Shown piece by piece: positions 26,635 to 35,793 of a stretch of 58,891 nucleotides of DNA (position 1 is its first letter; each line of letters opens with the position of its first letter). Location: the NCBI GenBank assembly GCA_031291415.1, contig JARLJB010000041.1:1-58891 (forward strand), written 5' to 3'. A program made the position numbers and the translations under genes. The stretch comes from Telmatospirillum sp. GTDB taxonomy: Bacteria; Pseudomonadota; Alphaproteobacteria; Rhodospirillales; Magnetospirillaceae. The notes under the pieces are model-generated. The model was not told the DNA's origin, did not search any database, and saw only the letters and a program-made list of their open reading frames with translations.

Positions 26635-28830
26635 TCAGGCCCGTTTCAAATCATGATGCGACAATGGCACGGAACGGATGCGCTTGCCGGTCGCCCGGAA
26701 GATGGCGTTGAGCACCGCCGGGGCGGCGACCGCGATGGTCGGCTCGCCGACACCGCCCCAGAACTCGCCGGTTGCCACGATGTGCGCCTCGACCTCGGGC
26801 ATCTCGTCCATGCGCAGGACTTTGTAACTGTCGAAATTGGTCTGTTCGACCACCCCGTCCTTGACCGTACATTCGCCGTAAAGCAGGGCTGAAAGGCCGT
26901 AGACGAAGGATCCTGCTACCTGGCGTTCAATCTGCGCGGGGTTGACCGCCACGCCGGGATTGGTGGCGGCGACGATCTTGTGGATCCTGAGCTTGCCCTC
27001 CGGACTGACCGAGACCTCGGCACAGGCGGCGACGTAGGAACCGAAACCCATGATCTGGGCCAAACCCTGGTAGTGTCCGGCCGGCGGTTTGCCCCACCCG
27101 GCCCGTTCCGCCACCGCGTCAAGCACGGCCCGGTGCTTGGGCCTCAGGTATTTGCGCCGAAACTCCAATGGATCCTGGCCGGCGGCGTCGGCCAGTTCGT
27201 CCATGAAACTTTCGACATAGATGGCGTTGTGGTTGGTATTGACACCCCGCCAAAATCCCACGGTCAGGTGGGTGTTGCGCATGGCATGGTCGATCAGCAG
27301 ATTGGGAATGTCATATGCGAAAGCCGATTCGGCTCCGCCCGGATTAAGCCCCTGGAAGGTCACCGGGTCCATGCCGTTCTGCAGGTTTTGCGGCATCAGC
27401 GATGCCAGAATCGATTGACCCGACAGACGCATATGCAAACCGACCAGATTGCCCGCCGCGTCGAGCCCGCCGGTCATCTTGCATTGCGAGATGGGATGGT
27501 AGGAGCAATGGGTCATGTCCTCTTCGCGGGTCCAGATCAGCTTGACCGGCGTGCCCGGTATCTGTCTGGCGATAAGGACAGCCTGGCGGACATAGTCGGA
27601 TCGTCCGCGTCGTCCGAAACCGCCGCCCAGGATCATCTTGTGAACGTCGCAGCGCGACACCGGCAGTTCGGCCGCTTCCGCGGCCACGGCAAGCGCCGCT
27701 TCGCCGTTCTGGGTTGGTGCCCAGACCTCGCACCTGTCGGCTTTATAGAGGGCCGTGGCGTTCATCGGCTCCATGGTGGCGTGATTGAGGAACGGATAGC
27801 CGTAGACCGCCTCGACCGTCTTGGCCGCTCCGGCGATGGCGGCCTTGGCGTCACCCGCTTTATTTCCGATAAAGGCCTGTTCGGCATCGAGGCCTTCGGC
27901 CAGCATGGCGGCGATGGTCGCCGACGAAACCTTGGCTCCGTCGCCCGGATCCCAGGTGACCGGCAGAGCGTCGATGGCGCTTTTCGCATGCCAGAAGCTG
28001 TCGGCGATCACCGCGACAGCCGACTGGTCGACAGCGACGATGCGCTTCACCCCGGGCATGCCGGTGACCTTGGCGGCATCGAACGCCGCCAGCCTGCCGC
28101 CGTTGACCGGACAGTCGCGGATGGTGGCCACCAGCATTCCCGGAAGTTTGAGGTCGATGCCATAGACCTGTTGACCGGTCACCTTCGGTGCCGTGTCGAG
28201 GCGCTTCAAGCCCTTGCCGGCGATGGTCCAGTCTTTCGGATCCTTCAGCGATACGGTTTTCGGTGGTGTTAATTTTCCGGCTGCGGCAGCCATCTTGCCA
28301 TAGGTGGTTTTCCGTCCGCTCGGCTTATGGGTGATGACGCCGGCCGCGGCAACGCAGTCGGCGGGCGGCACCTTCCAGGCCAGGGCGGCCGCCTCGATCA
28401 GCATTTCGCGGGCGGCGGCACCGCCCTCGCGGACATATTGTTGGGATTCGCGAATGCCACGGCTGCCGCCGGTCGAAAAATTTCCCCAAACCCGATTGCG
28501 GGTCTGGTTCTCGCCCGGTGACGGAAATTCCGTGGTGACCTTCGACCAGTCGCATTGCAGTTCCTCGGCCACCAGTTGCGCCAACCCGGTCAAGGTTCCC
28601 TGTCCCATTTCGGACCGGGCGATGCGGATCAGCACGCTGTCGTCGGGGCGGATCACCACCCAGGCATTGACCTCGGCGCCAGCTTCGGCGGCAATGGCGT
28701 CCGGTTCCCCCAAGGGAAGGCTGAAACCGAGCGAAAGACCGCCGGCGGCAGCGGCGGAGGTGACAAGAAAGGCGCGCCGGCTGAGGCTTGACGGGCCGCT
28801 ACTGCTGACCGGAGACTGTGGAGCGGGCAT
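26635..28830 (-). CDS. iorB: Molybdenum hydroxylase large subunit, isoquinoline 1-oxidoreductase beta-like
   Basis: A 731-residue Tat-exported protein (SLSRRAFLVTSAAAAGG). It belongs to the xanthine dehydrogenase family and binds the molybdenum cofactor: SEMGQGTLTGLAQLVAEE near residue 65, GGGFGRRGRSDYVRQA, the FWRGVNTNHNAIYVESFMDE block and the catalytic Glu in WGGVGEPTIAV. Two-subunit, periplasmic members hydroxylate N-heterocycles or oxidise aldehydes and feed cytochromes. The true substrate cannot be read from sequence. ATG 28830 is chosen because the Tat signal begins there; the long upstream extension overlaps the Fe-S gene and is not coding. It is 14 bases after iorA. Confidence 0.9.
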   Translation of the reverse strand: MPAPQSPVSSSGPSSLSRRAFLVTSAAAAGGLSLGFSLPLGEPDAIAAEAGAEVNAWVVIRPDDSVLIRIARSEMGQGTLTGLAQLVAEELQCDWSKVTTEFPSPGENQTRNRVWGNFSTGGSRGIRESQQYVREGGAAAREMLIEAAALAWKVPPADCVAAAGVITHKPSGRKTTYGKMAAAAGKLTPPKTVSLKDPKDWTIAGKGLKRLDTAPKVTGQQVYGIDLKLPGMLVATIRDCPVNGGRLAAFDAAKVTGMPGVKRIVAVDQSAVAVIADSFWHAKSAIDALPVTWDPGDGAKVSSATIAAMLAEGLDAEQAFIGNKAGDAKAAIAGAAKTVEAVYGYPFLNHATMEPMNATALYKADRCEVWAPTQNGEAALAVAAEAAELPVSRCDVHKMILGGGFGRRGRSDYVRQAVLIARQIPGTPVKLIWTREEDMTHCSYHPISQCKMTGGLDAAGNLVGLHMRLSGQSILASLMPQNLQNGMDPVTFQGLNPGGAESAFAYDIPNLLIDHAMRNTHLTVGFWRGVNTNHNAIYVESFMDELADAAGQDPLEFRRKYLRPKHRAVLDAVAERAGWGKPPAGHYQGLAQIMGFGSYVAACAEVSVSPEGKLRIHKIVAATNPGVAVNPAQIERQVAGSFVYGLSALLYGECTVKDGVVEQTNFDSYKVLRMDEMPEVEAHIVATGEFWGGVGEPTIAVAAPAVLNAIFRATGKRIRSVPLSHHDLKRA

Positions 28831-28844
28831 GGCGGGCCTCTTTC

Positions 28845-29294
28845 TTACGCCTTGGCGGCGGCGTGAATCGCCGCGCGCACTTGCTGGTAGGTTCCGCATC
28901 GACAAATGTTGGTGATCGCCTGGTCGATGTCGTCGTCCGTCGGCTTCGGCTTGTCTTGCAACAGGGCCGCCACCGCCATGATCATGCCGCTCTGGCAATA
29001 GCCGCATTGCGGCACGTCCTGGTCGATCCAGGCTTGTTGCACGCGGTGCAATTTGCCGCCCTTGGCCAGTCCCTCGATGGTGGTGATCTGCTGGCCGGCG
29101 ACGGCGCCGGCTTGCACCGAGCAGGACCGGACGGCTTGTCCGTCGATGTGAACGGTGCATGAGCCGCACTCACCGATCCCGCAGCCATATTTGGTGCCGG
29201 TAAGTCCCAAGGTGTCGCGTAACAGCCAAAGCAACGGCGTTTCCGGGTCGACGTCGACCGAATGCGCTTTCCCGTTGACGTAAAATGATGCCAT
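28845..29294 (-). CDS. iorA: 2Fe-2S subunit of molybdenum hydroxylase
   Basis: A 149-residue iron-sulfur protein with both 2Fe-2S clusters of the family. The plant-type cluster has [14 protein letters not shown] and the later Cys in RSCSVQ. The second cluster has CGYCQSG and ICRCGTY. It shuttles electrons from the molybdenum site of the following gene product and rides through the membrane with it. Start MASFYVNG at 29294 has a GGCAGATG-type lead-in. It is first in the minus-strand run that continues into the sox genes. Confidence 0.93.
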   Translation of the reverse strand: MASFYVNGKAHSVDVDPETPLLWLLRDTLGLTGTKYGCGIGECGSCTVHIDGQAVRSCSVQAGAVAGQQITTIEGLAKGGKLHRVQQAWIDQDVPQCGYCQSGMIMAVAALLQDKPKPTDDDIDQAITNICRCGTYQQVRAAIHAAAKA

Positions 29295-29502
29295 CTGCCT
29301 CTCCGCCTCATCGTCGCGTTCGGCGGGTGGACCTCGCCGAAGACGGGGGATGCGTTGGCCCGAGCCAATCACTCAGAGGTAAATGGTGTCACAAGTGACC
29401 TGGAACGAAAACCATAAGTTGTAAATTGTTATTATGATAATCTAGAGCCGCGTGCGATGACTCATGCTTCGGCTGGCGCAAGCGCCGCCCGGTCCAATTC
29501 TC

Positions 29503-32481
29503 TTACCGACTGTCGATCTCCAGGGCCCGATGTTTCTGCCATTCCGTGATCAGTGTCAGGAAGTCGGTTGCCGGCATCGGGCGTCCATAAAGAAAGCCTT
29601 GCGCCTCGTCGCAGCCTTCAGCGGCGAGGAAGCGCCACTGGTCCTCCTGCTCGACGCCTTCGGCGATCACCGTCAGTCCAAAGGATTTGGCCAGAAGAAT
29701 GATGGTGCGGGCGATCGAGGCGTCGTTGGGGTCGATCAGGATGTCGCGGACGAAGGAGCGGTCGATCTTGAGCTGGCTGAACGGCAGTTGTTTCAGATAG
29801 GCCAATGAGGAAAATCCCGTGCCGAAATCGTCCAGCGACAGGCTGACCCCCAAAGTCCTGAGCGCCTGCATCTTGGCCGCGCAATCCCCGACGTCCTGCA
29901 GCAGCAGGCTTTCGGTCAATTCCAGTTTGAGCCTGGTGGGGTCGGCGCCACTGGTGAAAAGGGCCCGGCGGACGTCTTCGACGAAGGCCGGATCGCGGAA
30001 TTGCCGCGCGCTGACATTGATCGCCAGGCTCAGAGTCCGGCTGACCGGCATCGTGCTCCAGGTCGCCAGTTGCCGGCAGGCCAGATCGAGCACGGCGAGA
30101 CCGATCGGCAGGATAAGCCCGGAGGTCTCGGCCGCCGGAATGAACTCCGCCGGCAGCACCAATCCTCGTTCGGGGTGCCGCCAGCGGATCAATGCCTCGG
30201 CGCCGACGATATCGCCATTCCGTGCCACCTGCGGCTGGTAATAGAGAACGAATTCATCCCGGTCCGTGGCTTGTCGGAGCAGATCTTCGAGTGCCGCCTG
30301 GGCCGCCAGGGATTTTTGCATCGAGGGATCGAAAAACCGCTTGGTATTCCGTCCCGCCGCCTTGGCCTGATACATGGCGAGATCTGCCTGTTTGAGCAGA
30401 TCGTCGTTCGATACGTCGACGCCTCGGAACAACGTTAATCCAAGACTCGCCGCGCAGTGGTGCGGTTGCTTTTCCAGTTGGTAGGGCTGCGACAACCGGT
30501 GACGGATTTTTTCTCCGACGGCGTCGGCCTGGGCGGCAGCCTGGTCGATCTGATCGCTGAGCGATTCGATCATCACGACGAATTCGTCGCCGCCGAACCG
30601 GGCGACAGTGTCGCCCAGGCGGACGCAGGTGACCAGGCGCCGGGCAACCTCTTCCAGCAGCAGGTCGCCGATCCGGTGACCTTTGGTGTCGTTCAATACC
30701 TTGAAGTTGTCGATGTCGATGAAGAGCAGTCCGCAAAATGAGCCGTTGCGGACGCCAAGAGCCTTGGCGCGGGTCAGCCGTTCGAGAAGCAGGCGACGGT
30801 TCGGCAGTTTGGTCAGCGGGTCGAAGAAGGCGAGTTGCTGGATGTCCGCCTCGGCCTGCTTGAAGGCAGTGATGTCTTGGACGTTGCCGAACAGGTTGGC
30901 CGGCCTCCCATCGCCGCTCATCTGCATTTCTGCCGACATCTTGACCCAGCGGAGCTTTCCGTCATCGCTGCGAAGAATGGGGCACTCCCATTCGAAATGA
31001 CCGCCTTCGCGCATGAAGTCGGCGAGCTTTCCGGCGAATGCGGCTCGGTGTTCCGGATGAACCCAGTCCGCCAGGCCGGCCAGTCCGCCGGGTTGCCCCT
31101 TGCTGCTGCCGAAGATCTCGTCGAAAACCGCCGATGTCCGGAGAACGCCGATGCCAGGGTCGAGGACAAAATGACCGACCGAGGCCAGACGCTGCGATTG
31201 CAGCAAAAGGGCCTCGTTCTGGCGCAATTCCTCTTCGATCCGGTGCATACGGGTGATATCGCGGGCAATGCCCAGCACGCCGATCAATGCGCCCTTGTCA
31301 TCGAACATCGGAGTCTTGATGGTCTCAAGCAGGGCCCGCCGTCCGTCGCTGGCATAGGTTACCCATTCCTGATTGAGGTTCGGTTTACCGGCGGCGATGG
31401 CCGCTCTGTCGTTTTCCCGGAAAGACCGAGCCAACTCGGCGTCGACGAAATCGAAATCCGTCCTGCCGACGATCTCGGCCTGGGTCGCTCCGAAAAAGCG
31501 TTCGAATTCGTGATTGCATGTAAGAAAGACGCCGGCCGGGTTTTTCAGCCAGACAAGGTCGGGGATAGTCTCGATGAGCGTGTAAAGACGGCTGCTCTGC
31601 TGGGCCAGTTCCGCCGTTCGCCGCCGCACCTCCCGCCGCAGTGTGACGGCCCATACGGCCAGGACGCCGCCGACGCCGATCGCCGCCAGCAGGCCGTAGC
31701 TGATGTAGCGGACGGAAGCGGGCAGGCTCACCCTCTTTCCAATCCATTTGTCCTCCAGCGCCTGTTTCTCGCCACTGCTGAATGCGGAAAAGCCCCTTTC
31801 AATGAGATCGAGAGTCTGCTGATCGCCCTTGTGGACGGCTCGATGGAACTGGCCTGTATAGAGGTCGAAAGCCTTGTAAAAGGTCCGATCCGCACCGGCC
31901 TTGTAAAGCAGATAGTTGGCGGGAGGTTCGTCAAGACAGAAAATCTTGATCCTTTCGCCGACCGCGGCGTCGGTCAGATCGGCGTAGCTGTCGAAAGTCT
32001 GAAAGTTGCCAAGACCAGCCGCTCTTAGATGTTCGATGCAAGCGTCGCCCGTCTTCACGCCGACCAGAAACCCCCGGAGATCCTCGGGCTTGACGATACC
32101 GCCGATCGAAGCATGCACGTAAATCGGAACCCGGATGTCGGCATAGGCCCAGGTGAAATCGTAATTTGCCTCGCGCTCGGGCGTCCGGAAAATGGTGTCG
32201 ATCACATCGGCCTTGCCGGCCGCCATCAGCTGTTGCGCTTTTTCCCAGTCGGTGGCGACGAGGTCGACCGGCCGGCCGGTCTTGCGTTGCCACAATGCCC
32301 AGGCGTCGACCAGATAGCCCGAGAGTTTTCCATCGGAATCCCGGAAGATGTAGGGCGGGTAATTGTCGTCGCTGACCACGACAAGGGGCGGCGCGTCGGC
32401 GGCGCCTGCCATCCCTGCGACGAGGAACGGAAGGCAAAGGGGAAGCAGAACCAGAGACAGGATCGCGCAGCGCCGGAACAC
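29503..32481 (-). CDS. Periplasmic-sensor PAS-PAS-GGDEF-EAL c-di-GMP protein
   Basis: About 992 residues. Signal peptide, then a family-3 solute-binding domain in the periplasm (about 30-245, starting PPLVVVSDDNYPPYIF), a membrane segment (ISYGLLAAIGVGGVLAVWAV), two PAS domains (about 290-410 and 420-540), GGDEF (555-720) and EAL (735-985). The cyclase motif is FGGDEF, with an RLGD inhibitory site five residues before it. The phosphodiesterase has EALIRWRHP, NVSARQF, ELTES and DDFGTGFSS, so both activities look possible. The bound ligand is probably an amino acid or similar small molecule. GTG 32481 is preferred because AGGAGG lies just upstream; the longer frame to 32553 starts in AT-rich sequence. 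Confidence 0.92.
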   Translation of the reverse strand: MFRRCAILSLVLLPLCLPFLVAGMAGAADAPPLVVVSDDNYPPYIFRDSDGKLSGYLVDAWALWQRKTGRPVDLVATDWEKAQQLMAAGKADVIDTIFRTPEREANYDFTWAYADIRVPIYVHASIGGIVKPEDLRGFLVGVKTGDACIEHLRAAGLGNFQTFDSYADLTDAAVGERIKIFCLDEPPANYLLYKAGADRTFYKAFDLYTGQFHRAVHKGDQQTLDLIERGFSAFSSGEKQALEDKWIGKRVSLPASVRYISYGLLAAIGVGGVLAVWAVTLRREVRRRTAELAQQSSRLYTLIETIPDLVWLKNPAGVFLTCNHEFERFFGATQAEIVGRTDFDFVDAELARSFRENDRAAIAAGKPNLNQEWVTYASDGRRALLETIKTPMFDDKGALIGVLGIARDITRMHRIEEELRQNEALLLQSQRLASVGHFVLDPGIGVLRTSAVFDEIFGSSKGQPGGLAGLADWVHPEHRAAFAGKLADFMREGGHFEWECPILRSDDGKLRWVKMSAEMQMSGDGRPANLFGNVQDITAFKQAEADIQQLAFFDPLTKLPNRRLLLERLTRAKALGVRNGSFCGLLFIDIDNFKVLNDTKGHRIGDLLLEEVARRLVTCVRLGDTVARFGGDEFVVMIESLSDQIDQAAAQADAVGEKIRHRLSQPYQLEKQPHHCAASLGLTLFRGVDVSNDDLLKQADLAMYQAKAAGRNTKRFFDPSMQKSLAAQAALEDLLRQATDRDEFVLYYQPQVARNGDIVGAEALIRWRHPERGLVLPAEFIPAAETSGLILPIGLAVLDLACRQLATWSTMPVSRTLSLAINVSARQFRDPAFVEDVRRALFTSGADPTRLKLELTESLLLQDVGDCAAKMQALRTLGVSLSLDDFGTGFSSLAYLKQLPFSQLKIDRSFVRDILIDPNDASIARTIILLAKSFGLTVIAEGVEQEDQWRFLAAEGCDEAQGFLYGRPMPATDFLTLITEWQKHRALEIDSR

Positions 32482-32898
32482 GTGCCCTCCTAACTCACGG
32501 GGTAACCGGTTTGATATCTTAAGGTAGAATATTATAACAAAATGAATAATCAAAGATTATGGTTGCCGGAAAAATTACGATCACCAATCATGCTGATACT
32601 CGACTTGGCGCCGGCGATTTTCGCCACGGATGCAGTGGGGCGCAGGGGTTCTGACAGGCATCGCATGGAAACCGAAGGGTGGTGGATCGTCACTAGATGA
32701 CTATCCATTTGTTCTCCATTTCAGATGCGCCCGTTAAGAGAAAAAGATGACTGGTAAAGTTTGATCTGGTAGCAAATTAGGACATGATCTCATTCAAAAT
32801 CCCGATTAGAATGTTCTCCGATCGGCGCGCAGGGGGCGCGCAGGTTGTCAACCACAAGTCGTCCGCCTTCGTTGAAGCAGAACCGGAGTTTTCCGATC
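32482..32898. other. Divergent intergenic region before the YcaO-TfuA locus
   Basis: About 415 bases between the leftward sensor and the rightward small gene. The left part is AT-rich. A GC hairpin (GCGCGC, five bases, GCGCGC) sits near 32825-32842, 60 bases before the small gene. I found no convincing promoter pair and no further gene. Confidence 0.45.
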
Positions 32899-33120
32899 GT
32901 GAGCAACTATCAGCATGGCATCGCCATCAAATGGGGTGATCAGCTTTATTATGTGCCGTCCGAAGTTTGGCAAAAGCAGACTCTGCCTGATGATCTGAAG
33001 GCCGACGTGGCCCAGTTGATCAATAACGGCGCTATTCTTGCTTCTGTTTCGCAAACTGGTGAGGGAATTGGCGCAGCTTGTTATCTTATCGACCTGAGCG
33101 CCATCCGTTCCGACGAGTAG
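32899..33120 (+). CDS. Small protein, candidate substrate of the YcaO-TfuA pair
   Basis: About 73 residues from a GTG with a CGGAG site ten bases upstream; the frame can be extended to a TTG at 32845. I recognise no family. The N-terminal half is polar and aromatic (IKWGDQLYYVPSEVWQKQ), the middle is acidic-helical (LPDDLKADVAQLINN), and the end is small-residue-rich with one Cys (GEGIGAACYLIDLSAI). Order and size fit a leader-plus-core precursor or a small protein modified on its glycines. It stops 13 bases before the YcaO start, and coupling is likely. Precursor status is inferred from position only; the gene could also encode a binding or regulatory partner. Confidence 0.55.
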   Translation: MSNYQHGIAIKWGDQLYYVPSEVWQKQTLPDDLKADVAQLINNGAILASVSQTGEGIGAACYLIDLSAIRSDE

Positions 33121-33133
33121 TATTTTGGCGCAA

Positions 33134-34402
33134 ATGCTTGCGGATGGGGATTTGTCCGTCATGTCCCCATCCGTTTCCGCCCCCAAAGGATACCTTGGGG
33201 GCACACACCGCCTTCGCTCTCCCGCCGACACGCTGGAGGTGATCCGTCCTCATCTGGCGGCCATGGGAATTACCCGCGTCGCCAATATTACCGGCCTCGA
33301 CCGGGTTGGCGTACCCGTTGTCGCCGTTTACCGCCCCAACGCCCGCTCGGTGGTTGTGTCCCAAGGCAAGGGAGCGGATTTGACGGCCGCCCGTGTTTCC
33401 GGATTGATGGAGGCCATCGAGTCCCATCATGCCGAGCATCCCGATCTGCCGTTGCGACTGGCCAGCCTCGGCGAACTTCGGTGCGACCGGCCGGTGATCG
33501 ATGTTGCCTCGCTGCCACGTCTTTCCGTCAGCAGCTTTCACGCCGATAAACCGATTCTCTGGTGCGAGGGGCGAGATTTGACGAGCCGGGAGCCCCTTTG
33601 GGTTCCCTATGAAATGGTTCATACCAACTACACGCGCCCGCTGCCGTCGGGCAGCGGCAATTTCCTGATGAGCTCGAACGGTCTGGCATCGGGAAATCAT
33701 TTTCTCGAAGCGGCCTGTCACGGCCTTTGCGAAGTGATCGAACGGGACGCCCTGGCCCTGTGGGCGTTGCGGGGGGGGATCGGCAATCCGACCGGACGGC
33801 TTTGCCTCGACACGGTCGATCTGCCCTCGTGCCGGGTCCTGCTCGATCGTCTTTTCGCGGCAGAACTGGCCGTCGGCGTTTGGGATATCACCACCGATAT
33901 CGGACTCCCGGTCTTTGTGAGTACCTTGGTCGACCGCCAGGGCAATGCTCTCGGGCAGCACTATTCAAGCCACGGCAGCGGCTGTCATCCGACACGCGAA
34001 GTCGCCCTTTTGCGCGCCCTGACCGAGGCCGCGCAAACCAGGCTGACCTATATTGCCGGGACGCGCGACGATGCCCACCGGGAATTGTTCGAAACCGCCC
34101 GCAATCCAGATCGGGTCGCCCAGGTGCTGCGCGAAATCGAGGCCCCGGCGGTGGTTCCGGCTCGGTCCTGGGATGACGTTGCCGATTACCAGGCCGACAA
34201 TTTCGATGACGACTTGGCGTTTATCCTCGATCGGCTCCGTGCCGTCGGCGTGACGCAGGCCGCTGCCCTGGAGTTTCCCGTCCGGATACCGGGGATCAGC
34301 GTCGTCCGGATCATCGTTCCGGGCCTCGAAGGTCTGCATGATGCGCCGGGCTATGTGCCGGGACGGCGTGCTGAAGCCCGTCTGCGCGGAAGACAGCCAT
34401 GA
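33134..34402 (+). CDS. YcaO-domain protein (TfuA-associated cyclodehydratase/thioamide-forming ATPase)
   Basis: About 422 residues. YcaO ATP-binding segments are present: SGLMEAIESHHAEH, EVIERDALALW and GSGCHPTREVALLRALTEAAQTR. The C-terminus (GYVPGRRAEARLRG) lacks the PxPxP tail of azoline-forming YcaO enzymes, which fits the TfuA-dependent group. YcaO proteins phosphorylate a peptide-backbone amide oxygen; with TfuA the outcome known in methanogens and some RiPPs is a thioamide. The start is uncertain: ATG 33134 or ATG 33161, both with weak ribosome sites; a TTG at 33125 is also open. The stop overlaps the tfuA start (ATGA), so the pair is translationally coupled. Confidence 0.9.
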   Translation: MLADGDLSVMSPSVSAPKGYLGGTHRLRSPADTLEVIRPHLAAMGITRVANITGLDRVGVPVVAVYRPNARSVVVSQGKGADLTAARVSGLMEAIESHHAEHPDLPLRLASLGELRCDRPVIDVASLPRLSVSSFHADKPILWCEGRDLTSREPLWVPYEMVHTNYTRPLPSGSGNFLMSSNGLASGNHFLEAACHGLCEVIERDALALWALRGGIGNPTGRLCLDTVDLPSCRVLLDRLFAAELAVGVWDITTDIGLPVFVSTLVDRQGNALGQHYSSHGSGCHPTREVALLRALTEAAQTRLTYIAGTRDDAHRELFETARNPDRVAQVLREIEAPAVVPARSWDDVADYQADNFDDDLAFILDRLRAVGVTQAAALEFPVRIPGISVVRIIVPGLEGLHDAPGYVPGRRAEARLRGRQP

Positions 34403-35781
34403 ACACCGTTATTTTTCTGGGGCCAAGCCTTGCGTCGGCCGACGCCCGGGCCATTCTGGACGCCGATTTTCGGCCGCCGGTTTCGCAAGGCGACGTTCAT
34501 CGCGCCACGGTGCAAGGCGCCAGAATCATCGGGATCATCGACGGATATTTCGAGCGGGTGCCGGCTGTCTGGCACAAGGAAATTCTCTGGGCGCTCAGTC
34601 GCGGCGTGCATGTTTTCGGCGCCTCCAGCATGGGGGCGCTTCGCGCCTCGGAATTGGCGCCGTTCGGCATGATCGGTGTCGGCCGGGTGTTCGAGGCATT
34701 CCGTGACGGTGCCCTCGAAGACGACGACGAGGTGACGGTCGTCCATGGCCCGGCGGAGCTGGGGTACAAGGCGGTCTCGGAAGCCATGGTGAACATTCGC
34801 GCCACGCTCGATCGCGCCGAAAGCGACGGGATTATCGGCGCGGCGTCGCACGACGCGTTGCTGCAAGCGGCCAAGGATCTCTATTATCCCTTGCGCGACT
34901 ACCCCCACATCCTCGAACAAGTGTCGGCATCGGATCTGTCGGCGGCCGAGCGATCCGCATTGCAGCAATGGCTGCCATCGGGACGGGTCGACCGCAAAGG
35001 GCTCGACGCCGTTGAGCTGTTGCGGATCATCGCCGATTTCCAGACGACGTCGCCGGACCCGTTTCGCTGCCAATTCCGCTTCGAGCATACGGACGCCTGG
35101 GAACAGGTGGCCCGGCGCCTCGGACATCAGGAGGCCGCGGCCCTCAGAGATGACTTGCCGCAGGAGGCGCTGCTCGACGAACTTCGGCTCGACAGCGGCG
35201 CCTTCGGCCGCGCGATGACCGAAGCGCTGGCCCGGGCGTTGGCGCTACGCGAGGCGGGGCGTATCGATACGCCCGTCGCCCGGGAGGTGTTTCGCGATGT
35301 TCTCAATGGCTTTTTTGTCGGGCGCGGCTTAACGCGGCCCGACGAGATCGGCAATTGGCTGGCGGCACAGGACCTCGACGGCGACGGCCTGACCTCCCTG
35401 ATCATGCGCGAAGTGAAGATCGGCCAGGTGGACGTCATGTTCCGGCAGGAAGCTCTCGCGCAGTTGGCCGACGTCCTGCGGGTTGCCGGATCCTATGGCG
35501 GTTTGTCACGGAGGGCGGCGCGCAAGGACCGGGTTCTGGCCTTTCTCCAGGCGCCGGCTGTGGAAACAACAGGTTTGTCAGAGGCCGAGCTATTGCATTG
35601 GCATTTCGTGGAGCGGCGAAAAGAGGTCGTTCCCGCCGATCTGGAGCGCTACAGCGCGATGCTTGGGCTGCCCAACAGATTTAGTTTCCTGGCGCTTCTG
35701 GTCAGGGAATACCTGTTCGTCCAAAGTGAAGAAAAACAAAATATGGACGCTGTTGCCGACGGGTCGCCTTTAAATCGATGA
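34399..35781 (+). CDS. tfuA: TfuA-like protein
   Basis: A 460-residue protein. Residues 1-130 carry the TfuA core: VIFLGPSLASADAR, GIIDGYFERVPAVWHKEIL, VHVFGASSMGALRASEL, and DDDEVTVVHGPAELGY. In thioamide systems TfuA delivers sulfur to, or recruits a sulfur donor for, the YcaO-activated backbone. Residues 190-460 form a long helical region with no recognised motif (for example ALREAGRIDTPVAREVFRDV), perhaps for the partner or the substrate. Overlap with the upstream YcaO gene and the 12-base gap to the next gene place it in one operon. Confidence 0.9.
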   Translation: MNTVIFLGPSLASADARAILDADFRPPVSQGDVHRATVQGARIIGIIDGYFERVPAVWHKEILWALSRGVHVFGASSMGALRASELAPFGMIGVGRVFEAFRDGALEDDDEVTVVHGPAELGYKAVSEAMVNIRATLDRAESDGIIGAASHDALLQAAKDLYYPLRDYPHILEQVSASDLSAAERSALQQWLPSGRVDRKGLDAVELLRIIADFQTTSPDPFRCQFRFEHTDAWEQVARRLGHQEAAALRDDLPQEALLDELRLDSGAFGRAMTEALARALALREAGRIDTPVAREVFRDVLNGFFVGRGLTRPDEIGNWLAAQDLDGDGLTSLIMREVKIGQVDVMFRQEALAQLADVLRVAGSYGGLSRRAARKDRVLAFLQAPAVETTGLSEAELLHWHFVERRKEVVPADLERYSAMLGLPNRFSFLALLVREYLFVQSEEKQNMDAVADGSPLNR

Positions 35782-35793
35782 ATGGAGGGGTCA

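Noticed and set aside
32845-32898. TTG start giving a longer small protein before ycaO
   Set aside because: Rare start and no ribosome site of quality; GTG 32899 has CGGAG upstream. Not fully excluded.
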